From assembly GCA_010092805.1 (NCBI GenBank), contig JAADYY010000199.1:1-6043 (forward strand): 6,043 bases of DNA. The letters are read 5' to 3'. Origin of the DNA: Chloroflexota bacterium. GTDB lineage: Bacteria > Chloroflexota > Anaerolineae > Aggregatilineales > Phototrophicaceae. Shown here in pieces: positions 1 to 5,628 of this stretch. Both the position numbers and the translations under genes were made by a program. The number at the start of each line of letters is the position of its first letter. Positions within the stretch are counted from its first letter, which is position 1. The notes below the pieces were generated by a model. The model did no database searches. It was not told the DNA's origin and saw only the letters and a list, made by a program, of their open reading frames with translations.

Positions 1-7
1 GGCTTCT

Positions 8-30
8 AGAGGGGGATTTAGGGTGAGGGC
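8..30. repeat. possible fragment of a dispersed G-rich intergenic repeat
   Basis: On the minus strand this reads as a C-rich phrase, CCCTCACCCTAAATCCCCCT, directly beyond the protease gene. It resembles the 'CCCTCACCC...AACCCCTCTCCC' type of short dispersed repeat that sits between genes in many high-GC and filamentous bacteria. That resemblance is from memory. Only one copy is visible, and the window edge cuts off whatever inverted partner might lie to the left. It could equally be ordinary GC-skewed spacer. Confidence 0.2.
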
Positions 31-95
31 CGCGTGCGCTCCCTTCGCCCCCATTTGCGAATGCGCGCTGCCCTACGGGCCTGACTTTGGTCATG

Positions 96-132
96 CGCCC
101 GGCACCGATCAGCATGTGATCTGCACCGGGCG
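96..132 (-). terminator. imperfect hairpin downstream of the protease gene, candidate terminator
   Basis: CGCCCGG (96-102) pairs with CCGGGCG (126-132). Inside it GATCA (107-111) pairs with TGATC (117-121) around a 5-nt loop, leaving a 4x4 internal loop. The hairpin starts 13 nt beyond the TAA of the protease on the minus strand, where a 3'-end structure is expected. No U-tract follows it on that strand, so it is not a classical intrinsic terminator. It may be a 3' stabilising hairpin or a U-tract-less terminator. Confidence 0.4.
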
Positions 133-145
133 ATCTTCTGATGGA

Positions 146-2716
146 TTACGGCCCGAAAAATTCCGCTGGCAGCTCGCCTGCTGCGGCGCTGTCGGGCGGC
201 AGCGTCGGGATCGGCGCTGCGAGCGGTGAGATCGGCTCGGCCTGGCTCAGGTTGACGGGCGGCAGTGTCGGCACTCTGTTGCTGTTGAAAAACGGCGCTG
301 ACCACACCCCGATCACGGGCAGCGCCCCATTGATGCCGCCGTAGATGGCGAAGATCTCGCCAGTGCCGGTGGTGTTGCTGTTGCGTAGGAACCAGTACGC
401 CAGATCGGGCACGTACATGCCGACGGTATCGCCGCCGCTGCCGTCCCAATCGCCGACGACCGGCAGCCCACCGTTGATGCCGCCGTAAATCAACGTGATG
501 TCGGCAGCGCCCGTGCTGTTGCTGTCCCGCAGCAGCCACAGCGCATTCGCCGGGTTATACAGGCCGATGGTATCGACGCCGTCACCGTTCCAATCACCGA
601 CGATGGGCAGCGCGCCGGGGATGCCGCCGTAAATGGCGAAGATCTCACCCTCACCGGTGGTATTGCTGTTGCGCAGGAACCAGTACGCCAGATCGGGCAC
701 GTAGATGCCCGGCGTATCGATGCCATCGTTGTTCCAATCGCCCATCAACGGCAGCCCGCCCGCGATCCCGCCGTACAGGAATGTCCGATCAGCGTCACCC
801 GTCGTCAGATCATCGCGCAGCAGCCACAGCGCATTCGCCGGGTTATACAGCCCAATCCCATCTTCGTGAGTCAGCGGCGGGCCGCCACCCGTCGGGGTTA
901 ATGTGGCGGTGGCGGTCGCGGTGGCGGTCGCGGTCGGGGTGGCCGTTGGCGGTGGTGTGTTTGATGGTGTATTGGTTGGCGTGAACGTCGGCGTGAGCGG
1001 AACGTTTGTGTTGGTGGGTGTATCCGTCGGCGTGAACGTCGGCGTGAACGTCGGCGTGATCGGCAGTGTGCCAGTCGGTGTGATCGATGGGGCTGGGCTG
1101 TTGGTGGGCGTGAGCGTTGCGGTTGGCGTGTTCGACGGTGCTACAGTGACTGTGGCCGACGGCGTGAATGACAACGTTAGCGTCGGCGTTGGGGTAGCGG
1201 TTGGAAAGCCAAAATCAAAGGTGTTCGTTGGCGTCGGCGTCGGCAGGTTGAGCTGGAGCGCCGCATCAACTTGAATGCGCGGGCGAGTCAGGCCGTTACC
1301 GCCGTCGGTGACCAGCACACCCGTATTCTGCAGATCGGCGAGGAGCTGCGCGACGCTGGCGTTGGGGTTGGCCTGCCGCAGAATCGCCCAGGTGCCCGCC
1401 ACATACGGCGAGGCCATTGAGGTGCCCTGGAAAAACTCGTAGGTGTCGCCCGGCGTCACACTCGACTCGATGAACTGACCCGGTGCCAGCAGATCGAGGA
1501 AGCTGGCGCTGTTCGAAAAGGAGGCGACCTGATCGCTGACGCTGATGCCTGGCGACCCCGCGACCGTCGTCGCGCCCACACTGACCACATTGGGCAGGCA
1601 AGCCGGGCTGCTGATGGCGCTTTTGTCGCTGCTGTTGCCAGACGCCGCCACCACCGCGATGTTCTGCGCCGTCAGCAAATTGATCTGCGTGCGCACGCCG
1701 CTGGTGTCATCGGCTTCGCAGGCCGCGACACTCGTGAACGCGCCGCTGCCCAAACTCAGGTTGACAGACGCGATATTCAAGTTGCCGCTCAGGGTCAGCA
1801 CGTGATCAAAGCCCTGAAGAATATCGCTGTCGAAGCCGAGCGTACACGGCGCGCTTTCCCCGGCGTTGACAACGCAGAAGACGTTATTTGTGAAGATGGA
1901 AAAGACGTTGATGCCGATGATCCCGGCACCGGGCGCGACCCCGTCGAATGTCCCCGGCGCGTTGCCCCCGGCGATCCCGGCGACATGCGTGCCGTGCGTG
2001 CAGAATTCGCAACTGCCCGCGCCACTCCCCGGCTGGTACGGTGCCGCCGCGCCGAACCCGATCTGTTCGGGCAGGCCGTTGGGGCACGCCGGGATCGCGG
2101 GGCTGGCGGTGCCGAACGCGCCCCCGACCAATTGGCCGTTGGTATCGGTGGTGAAGCAGGCTTCGGCCACGCGGCTGCTGGCCATCGCCGGATGATCGAA
2201 TTCGACGCCGGTATCGAGCACCGCAACCGCCCAGCCCGTGCCGTCGTAGCCCAGATCCCACGCCACATCCGCGCCGATGAGCGGGTTGGCCCGTTCTGTT
2301 TGGACACTGTAGAGCCTGTCGCGCGTCACGCGGCGCACCGCCGGGTGAGTGCGCAGTTCGTCCAACCCGGCGGCATCAACGATCATGGCGACATAGGGCA
2401 GCGAGCGATAGGTCGTCACGCTGCTGATCTGCGCGGGGCTGGCGTTCAGCGCCGCGATCAATCCGGCGCTTGTCGCTTGGACGGCGCTGCGCTGCTGCTG
2501 AATGGCGTTGAGATCGCCGCCAAGCGCGGTTTCGGGTGTATAGGCGATCTCTAACTCAACGATGACGGGAAAGACATCCCCGCCGAACGCCGTCACGCCC
2601 GGATCGACTGGATCGACCGGGCCGCTCGAATCGGTTTGGGCACCGGCTGCCCCGGTCAGGAGCAGCAAACTAGCGATGATCAAGACTGACAGCAGCAGAA
2701 TCCGCTGGATTCGCAT
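146..2716 (-). CDS. secreted subtilisin-like serine protease (S8) with Thr/Pro linker and C-terminal repeats
   Basis: An 856-residue secreted endopeptidase. Residues 1-26 are a Sec signal peptide: basic MRIQR, a leucine-rich core, and likely cleavage after AGA. Residues about 50-138 match an I9-type propeptide that chaperones and inhibits the enzyme. The catalytic domain spans about 142-488 and shows the S8 triad: D168 in VLDTG, H241 in HGTHVAG and S433 in GTSMASP. The oxyanion Asn is N361 in AASGN. Eight cysteines (187, 211, 236, 239, 281, 291, 333, 373) all fall in this domain and could form disulfides. Residues 491-610 are a Thr/Pro linker and 622-805 are four 48-residue repeats. The last 50 residues are Pro-rich, with no LPxTG sorting signal or membrane helix, so anchoring is unknown. 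The ATG is supported by GAGGT six bases upstream and by the signal peptide starting there. Family and catalytic residues are clear; the substrate is unknown. Confidence 0.95.
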   Translation of the reverse strand: MRIQRILLLSVLIIASLLLLTGAAGAQTDSSGPVDPVDPGVTAFGGDVFPVIVELEIAYTPETALGGDLNAIQQQRSAVQATSAGLIAALNASPAQISSVTTYRSLPYVAMIVDAAGLDELRTHPAVRRVTRDRLYSVQTERANPLIGADVAWDLGYDGTGWAVAVLDTGVEFDHPAMASSRVAEACFTTDTNGQLVGGAFGTASPAIPACPNGLPEQIGFGAAAPYQPGSGAGSCEFCTHGTHVAGIAGGNAPGTFDGVAPGAGIIGINVFSIFTNNVFCVVNAGESAPCTLGFDSDILQGFDHVLTLSGNLNIASVNLSLGSGAFTSVAACEADDTSGVRTQINLLTAQNIAVVAASGNSSDKSAISSPACLPNVVSVGATTVAGSPGISVSDQVASFSNSASFLDLLAPGQFIESSVTPGDTYEFFQGTSMASPYVAGTWAILRQANPNASVAQLLADLQNTGVLVTDGGNGLTRPRIQVDAALQLNLPTPTPTNTFDFGFPTATPTPTLTLSFTPSATVTVAPSNTPTATLTPTNSPAPSITPTGTLPITPTFTPTFTPTDTPTNTNVPLTPTFTPTNTPSNTPPPTATPTATATATATATLTPTGGGPPLTHEDGIGLYNPANALWLLRDDLTTGDADRTFLYGGIAGGLPLMGDWNNDGIDTPGIYVPDLAYWFLRNSNTTGEGEIFAIYGGIPGALPIVGDWNGDGVDTIGLYNPANALWLLRDSNSTGAADITLIYGGINGGLPVVGDWDGSGGDTVGMYVPDLAYWFLRNSNTTGTGEIFAIYGGINGALPVIGVWSAPFFNSNRVPTLPPVNLSQAEPISPLAAPIPTLPPDSAAAGELPAEFFGP
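302..853 (-). repeat. four 48-residue FG-GAP/VCBS-like repeats in an A-B-A'-B' order
   Basis: These are four units of exactly 48 codons (144 bp) in the protease: A 710-853, B 566-709, A' 422-565 and B' 302-421, the last lacking the end of the unit. Each carries a G-[LIM]-Y-x-P start, a W-[LF]-L-R strand, YGGI and a GDW turn. The first three also have an Asp-rich turn such as DWNNDGIDT, which suggests a calcium-binding loop of the FG-GAP/VCBS type. The loop is replaced by GVW in the last copy and weakened to DWDGSGGD in A'. By eye, A and A' share 33 of 48 residues, B and B' 34 of 40, but A and B only 25 of 48. The likely role is a small beta-propeller-like or adhesive domain that binds substrate or cell surface; this is inferred. 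Confidence 0.85.
909..932. repeat. two perfect 12-bp tandem copies of GTGGCGGTCGCG
   Basis: Copies lie at 909-920 and 921-932, and degenerate GGTCGGGGT-like units follow. On the coding (minus) strand they specify the Ala-Thr alternation near the end of the linker. Twelve is a multiple of three, so copy-number slippage would keep the reading frame. Confidence 0.75.
1026..1061. repeat. three 12-bp tandem copies of GTCGGCGTGAAC
   Basis: Copies lie at 1026-1037, 1038-1049 and 1050-1061; the last has one change (GATC at the end instead of GAAC). They encode the TPTFTPTFTPT stretch of the linker on the minus strand. A related unit lies just downstream of position 975. The repeat is in frame, so length changes would be tolerated. 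Confidence 0.75.
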
Positions 2717-2722
2717 ACAATT

Positions 2723-2727
2723 ACCTC
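2723..2727 (-). promoter_or_regulatory. ribosome binding site of the protease gene
   Basis: On the minus strand GAGGT lies six bases before the ATG at 2716. It fixes the start and agrees with the signal peptide beginning at that methionine. Confidence 0.7.
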
Positions 2728-2886
2728 GGTCTCATCTACATTGGTCTGTGGTGTGGGCGGCCACCAAATGGGTCCCCTGGACAGCACCTTAAATGTGCCT
2801 TCCGCAATGATGCGTGAACGCTCATTTAATGATCGGTGAAAACGCTGGCTGATCGACGCACACCAGTTCCAATGTACCATTAATAC

Positions 2887-2900
2887 ATCAAAGCTTTGAT
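2887..2900. promoter_or_regulatory. 14-bp perfect palindrome ATCAAAGCTTTGAT, candidate operator
   Basis: ATCAAAG is followed directly by its reverse complement CTTTGAT. It lies 63 bp upstream of the GH4 start and 170 bp upstream of the protease start. It overlaps TTGATA (2896-2901), the best -35-like hexamer facing GH4, so a repressor bound here could block that promoter. Size and symmetry suit a dimeric helix-turn-helix regulator, for example the LacI-type regulators that often control glycosidase genes. No regulator gene is in the window, so the identity of the binder is open. Confidence 0.4.
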
Positions 2901-2949
2901 AAAGCTCGTCACATTGGGCGATGTCTGATCCCCAAGACGATCTACAAAG

Positions 2950-2955
2950 AAGGGA
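2950..2955 (+). promoter_or_regulatory. ribosome binding site of the GH4 gene
   Basis: The sequence AAGGGA, within AGAAGGGA, ends eight bases before the ATG at 2964. It supports that start, after which the Rossmann motif follows within a few residues as expected for the family. Confidence 0.65.
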
Positions 2956-2963
2956 ACTGTTAC

Positions 2964-4268
2964 ATGCCAAAAGTGGCGTTGATCGGTGCGGGCAGCACCG
3001 TATTTGCTAAGAATTTGATGGGCGATATTTTAGCCTTCCCCGAATTGGCCGAATCGATCCTGAGCTTGCACGACATCGACGCGGAACGGCTGCAAACCTC
3101 TGAACGGGTGGCGCAGCGGGTGGCGGCGGCGCTGGGCGCGCACCCCATCATCGAAGCGACGACCGACCGCCGCGCCGCGCTGGACGGCGCAGATTACGTC
3201 ATCTGCATGATTCAGGTGGCGGGCTACCAACCCGGCACCGTCACCGATTTCGAGATCCCCAAAAAGTACGGCCTGCGCCAAACTATCGCCGATACGCTCG
3301 GCATCGGCGGGATCATGCGCGGCCTGCGGACGATTCCCGTGCTGCTGGACATCACACGCGATATGGAAGCGCTGTGCCCGGACGCGCTGTTCATCAATTA
3401 TGTGAACCCGATGGCGATGAATCAGTGGGCGCTCAGCCGGGGCACGTCGATCAAAACGGTGGGGCTGTGCCACAGTGTGCCCGGCACCGCCGCCGAACTC
3501 GCGGCAGACATTGGCGTGCCGGTTGAGGACATCTATTATCGGGTGGCTGGGATCAATCATATGGCCTTCTACCTGACCTTCGCGCACAAACACACCGGCA
3601 TCGACCTCTACCCCCTGATTCAGCAGGTCGTCGATGAGGATCGCGTGCCGGAAGGGAATCGTGTCCGCTATGATATGTTCAAACGGCTGGGGTATTTTGT
3701 TACTGAGTCCAGCGAACATTTCAGTGAATATGTACCCTGGTATATTAAGCGCGACCGCCCCGACCTGATCGAAGCGTTTAATATCCCGCTGGATGAATAC
3801 ATCCGCCGCAGCGAGGAGAACATCGCCACCTGGCAGACGCTGCGCGCCGAACTCCTCAACGGCGACGCGCCGCTGGAAGTGACGCGCAGCCGCGAATACG
3901 GCTCGCTGATCATTCACAGCATCGAGACGGATACGCCGCGCACTGTGTACGGCAACGTCCCGAATCGCGGCGTGATCACCAACCTGCCGGGCGACTGCTG
4001 CGTTGAGGTGCCGTGCCTGGTGGATCGCAACGGCATCCAGCCAACGTTGATCGGCGCTTTGCCGCCGCACCTGGCCGCGCTCATGCAGACGAACATCAAC
4101 GTGCAGGCGCTCACCGTCGAAGCGGCGCTGACCTGCAAGCGCGAACATATCTATCACGCCGCCATGCTCGACCCACACACCGCCGCCGAACTGTCGCTTG
4201 ATGAAATCTGGTCGCTGGTCGATGATTTGGTCGCGGCGCACGGCGACTGGCTGCCGGAGTACATGTAA
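2964..4268 (+). CDS. NAD- and metal-dependent glycosidase family 4 (GH4), alpha-galactosidase type
   Basis: A 434-residue cytoplasmic GH4 enzyme of normal length. Family members use NAD+ to oxidise C3 of the sugar transiently, then eliminate the aglycone with help from a divalent metal, usually Mn2+. The dinucleotide loop is GAGSTVF (8-14) at the end of the first strand. HDID (36-39) ends the second strand, where an acidic residue normally binds the ribose. A conserved block GLRQTIADTLGIGGI runs 103-117. NYVNP (145-149) and GLCHSV (167-172) follow, with C169 and H199 (in INHM) as the expected metal ligands. CHSV is the signature linked to alpha-galactosidases, as opposed to CNVP or CDMP in phospho-glycosidases, so a non-phosphorylated alpha-galactoside is the likely substrate. 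No sugar transporter or kinase is adjacent. The stop is one base before the next gene, indicating one operon. Family is very secure; substrate is inferred from the motif. Confidence 0.93.
   Translation: MPKVALIGAGSTVFAKNLMGDILAFPELAESILSLHDIDAERLQTSERVAQRVAAALGAHPIIEATTDRRAALDGADYVICMIQVAGYQPGTVTDFEIPKKYGLRQTIADTLGIGGIMRGLRTIPVLLDITRDMEALCPDALFINYVNPMAMNQWALSRGTSIKTVGLCHSVPGTAAELAADIGVPVEDIYYRVAGINHMAFYLTFAHKHTGIDLYPLIQQVVDEDRVPEGNRVRYDMFKRLGYFVTESSEHFSEYVPWYIKRDRPDLIEAFNIPLDEYIRRSEENIATWQTLRAELLNGDAPLEVTRSREYGSLIIHSIETDTPRTVYGNVPNRGVITNLPGDCCVEVPCLVDRNGIQPTLIGALPPHLAALMQTNINVQALTVEAALTCKREHIYHAAMLDPHTAAELSLDEIWSLVDDLVAAHGDWLPEYM
4256..4259 (+). promoter_or_regulatory. Shine-Dalgarno of the flavoprotein, inside the end of the GH4 gene
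   Basis: GGAG lies within the final codons of GH4, ten bases before ATG 4270. Together with the one-base gap between stop and start it suggests translational coupling. It supports the start at 4270 over an in-frame ATG at 4198, whose extra 24 residues are only GH4 coding sequence read in another frame. Confidence 0.5.
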
Positions 4269-4269
4269 A

Positions 4270-5250
4270 ATGCGCGACGTGGTGATCATCGGCGGCGGCC
4301 TCACCGGGCTGGCGGCGGCCTGGGAACTGGAGATGCGCGGCATCGACTACACGCTGATCGAGGTGAAGCCGCGCCTCGGTGGGGCGATTCGCACGCAGCG
4401 GCGCGACGGCTTCGTGATCGATGACGGGCCGTTTGTGTTCCGGCGGGCAAACGACTCGGATGATTGGGCGTTTCTGGGCGATTTGGGCCTGTACGATGCG
4501 CTCACCCCGCTCGATCCCACCGATTCGCAACAGGTGATCTTCAAAGACGGCACGCAGGCGCTGATCGATGCCCTGTGCACGCGGCTGACGTTGGGCGCGC
4601 TCATGCGGCGGATGGCGGTCAGCAGCCTGGGCCAGATCACGCAAGGGGGGCGTGCGCGGTTGGGCGTGTGCCTGGAAAACGGCCTGCTGCTGGGCACGCG
4701 CGCGGCCATCGTCACGGCCCCGGCGCGCTACGCCGCGCACATGCTGCAAGCGATCACGCCGGAGGCCGCCGCGCTGATCGGTTATCGTTATGCGCCGGTG
4801 GTGCGGCTGTCGCTGGGATTCCGCCGTGCCGATCCGCCCGAGTCTGCCCGCGAGATCGCCGCGCCGCCGCTGCTGTCATCGTCGCAGGTGCAGATCAAGC
4901 GCTGGCTGCGTGTCGAGTCGCCGCACCGCGTCCCCACAGATCACACGATGATGTGGTCCGAGATCGCATTGAGTGAGCCGCCGCCCCGCGACATTGAGGC
5001 GTTCCTCAAGGTGGGCGCGCTGCGTGCGTGGCTGGGCGATGCCGCGACGATCAGCGTGGGGTACTGGCCGGAGTCGCACCCGCTGACGCGCGACGACCCG
5101 GCCTTTGCCGCGCAGCTCGCCGCCCTGGAAGCCGCGCTGCCTGACAGTGTGGTGATCGCGGGCAGCGATTACCGGGGGCGGTCGCTGGCGCAGCGGGTGG
5201 CGCAGGGGCGCGCCGCCGCCCGGCAGATCGCGGGGTATCTGGGCCGCTGA
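4270..5250 (+). CDS. compact FAD-dependent protoporphyrinogen oxidase/amine oxidase-like protein
   Basis: A 326-residue flavoprotein. The N-terminus MRDVVIIGGGLTGLAAAWEL holds the GxGxxG FAD loop (8-13), with E31 at the end of the second strand to bind the ribose, then RLGGAIRT (36-42) and a DDGPFVF strand (51-57). The C-terminus has VVIAGSDYRGRSL (294-306) and a helix with GRAAARQIA, matching the closing FAD contact of protoporphyrinogen oxidases (AGNxYRG...GR.AA). This family oxidises protoporphyrinogen IX or amines. Full-length PPOX is usually about 450-480 residues. Here GLYDALTPLDPTDSQ (73-87) passes straight into FKDGTQALIDAL (91-102), which normally follows a central segment of more than 100 residues. 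The missing part corresponds to much of the substrate/membrane-binding domain. The frame is open, with no sign of a frameshift. No haem genes are adjacent. Flavoprotein identity is firm; the substrate is unknown and PPOX activity is doubtful. Confidence 0.85.
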   Translation: MRDVVIIGGGLTGLAAAWELEMRGIDYTLIEVKPRLGGAIRTQRRDGFVIDDGPFVFRRANDSDDWAFLGDLGLYDALTPLDPTDSQQVIFKDGTQALIDALCTRLTLGALMRRMAVSSLGQITQGGRARLGVCLENGLLLGTRAAIVTAPARYAAHMLQAITPEAAALIGYRYAPVVRLSLGFRRADPPESAREIAAPPLLSSSQVQIKRWLRVESPHRVPTDHTMMWSEIALSEPPPRDIEAFLKVGALRAWLGDAATISVGYWPESHPLTRDDPAFAAQLAALEAALPDSVVIAGSDYRGRSLAQRVAQGRAAARQIAGYLGR

Positions 5251-5263
5251 TCTGCCGAGATCA
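5248..5263. terminator. perfect 6-bp inverted repeat between convergent genes
   Basis: TGATCT (5248-5253) and AGATCA (5258-5263) are exact reverse complements around a GCCG loop. The left arm includes the TGA stop of the flavoprotein gene, and only 18 bp separate the two convergent stops. A bidirectional terminator is expected in such a place. The stem is short, only half GC, and has no T-tract on either side, so the call is weak. Confidence 0.3.
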
Positions 5264-5268
5264 TCTGC

Positions 5269-5628
5269 TCAGGCGTCGGGGCGGTAACGGCGGTTGGGGT
5301 CGCGCGCGCCCCAGATGACTTTTTCGGTGAGGATGCGCACCGTCATATCACCCCGGATGGCGATCTGGCACGACAGGCGCGGGTAGCCGAAGCGCGCCGC
5401 CAGTTGATCGTGCCAGTTTTCCGGGGCGGGTTCGCCGGCTTCGAAGTGGACGCCGCAGGTGGCGCAGAGGCCGCGCCCGCCGCAGTTGAAGGTGCTGGTG
5501 ATCCGTGTGTACGGCGACAACCCGGCGTCGAGCAGCGTTCGCCGCAGGTTTGCGCCATGCGGGGCGGTCATGACGCGCGTCTCATCGTCGATGAGGATGC
5601 GGAGTTCGTGCGTTTGTGCTTCAGTCAT
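5269..5628 (-). CDS. [2Fe-2S] ferredoxin-like protein
   Basis: A 119-residue protein, mostly a single ferredoxin fold that carries one electron to or from a partner enzyme. The four cluster ligands are C49, C55, C58 and C87, spaced C-x5-C-x2-C-x28-C. The core motif is NCGGRGLCATC (48-58), and RLSCQ (84-88) supplies the fourth ligand. The x5 spacing is unlike plant-type photosynthetic ferredoxins (x4). It resembles adrenodoxin-type domains and the N-terminal 2Fe-2S domains with CGGxGxC. Residues 9-36 form the beta-grasp start (LRILIDDE...LLDAGL). The basic tail after 103 (VIWGARDPNRRYRPDA) is not part of the core. The start at 5628 is chosen because the domain follows at once; an upstream in-frame extension would overlap the preceding gene out of frame. 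Its ATG overlaps the upstream stop in ATGACTGA (8 bp), so translation is likely coupled. The redox partner is unknown. Confidence 0.9.
   Translation of the reverse strand: MTEAQTHELRILIDDETRVMTAPHGANLRRTLLDAGLSPYTRITSTFNCGGRGLCATCGVHFEAGEPAPENWHDQLAARFGYPRLSCQIAIRGDMTVRILTEKVIWGARDPNRRYRPDA

Larger units (their letters stand above)
887..1246 (-). repeat. low-complexity Thr/Pro linker-coding region of the protease
   Basis: This encodes residues 491-610 of the protease, almost entirely T, P, N, S and A, with motifs such as TPTFTPT, TNTPSNT and TATATAT, interrupted once by FDFGF (500-504). Such linkers hold a catalytic domain and a binding domain apart outside the cell and are often O-glycosylated. 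They are especially long and common in secreted Chloroflexota proteins. The DNA is built of short G/T-rich repeats on the plus strand, which keeps other frames open and makes spurious ORFs. Confidence 0.85.
2717..2963. promoter_or_regulatory. divergent intergenic region between protease and GH4 genes
   Basis: This 247-bp region is more AT-rich than its flanks and must carry the promoters of both genes because they diverge. I could not find a convincing -35/-10 pair. TTGATA at 2896-2901 matches five of six -35 consensus bases toward the GH4 gene but lacks a good -10 at 16-18 bp. Two palindromes lie side by side: ATGTA-7-TACAT at 2872-2888 and the 14-bp perfect palindrome at 2887-2900. Open frames crossing this region on the minus strand lack support and are not called as genes. 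Confidence 0.5.

Noticed and set aside
887..1246. possible CRISPR or direct-repeat array
   Set aside because: The repeats are 12 bp, contiguous and coding, with no unique spacers of constant length.
903..1274. plus-strand frame encoding a Val/Gly/Ala repeat protein
   Set aside because: It is a by-product of the G/T-rich repeats that encode the Thr/Pro linker on the other strand.
1802..2554. 250-codon plus-strand open frame inside the protease
   Set aside because: It is antisense to the propeptide and catalytic domain, which carry exact S8 motifs. It has no recognisable domain or ribosome binding site.
2896..2925. sigma-70 promoter with TTGATA as the -35
   Set aside because: The -35 is good, but no hexamer at 16-18 bp spacing resembles TATAAT, so it is not called as a promoter.
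2680..2970. 96-codon minus-strand frame spanning the divergent intergenic region
   Set aside because: It overlaps the signal-peptide end of the protease in another frame, has no Shine-Dalgarno or domain, and lies where promoters are required.
4198..4269. 24-residue N-terminal extension of the flavoprotein from ATG 4198
   Set aside because: The extra residues lie wholly inside GH4 and precede a textbook Rossmann start at ATG 4270.
3030..4343. 437-codon open frame on the minus strand, antisense to GH4 and the flavoprotein start
   Set aside because: It mirrors a clear GH4 gene. Its translation is rich in Arg, His, Gln and Ala with no domain, as expected for a high-GC shadow frame.
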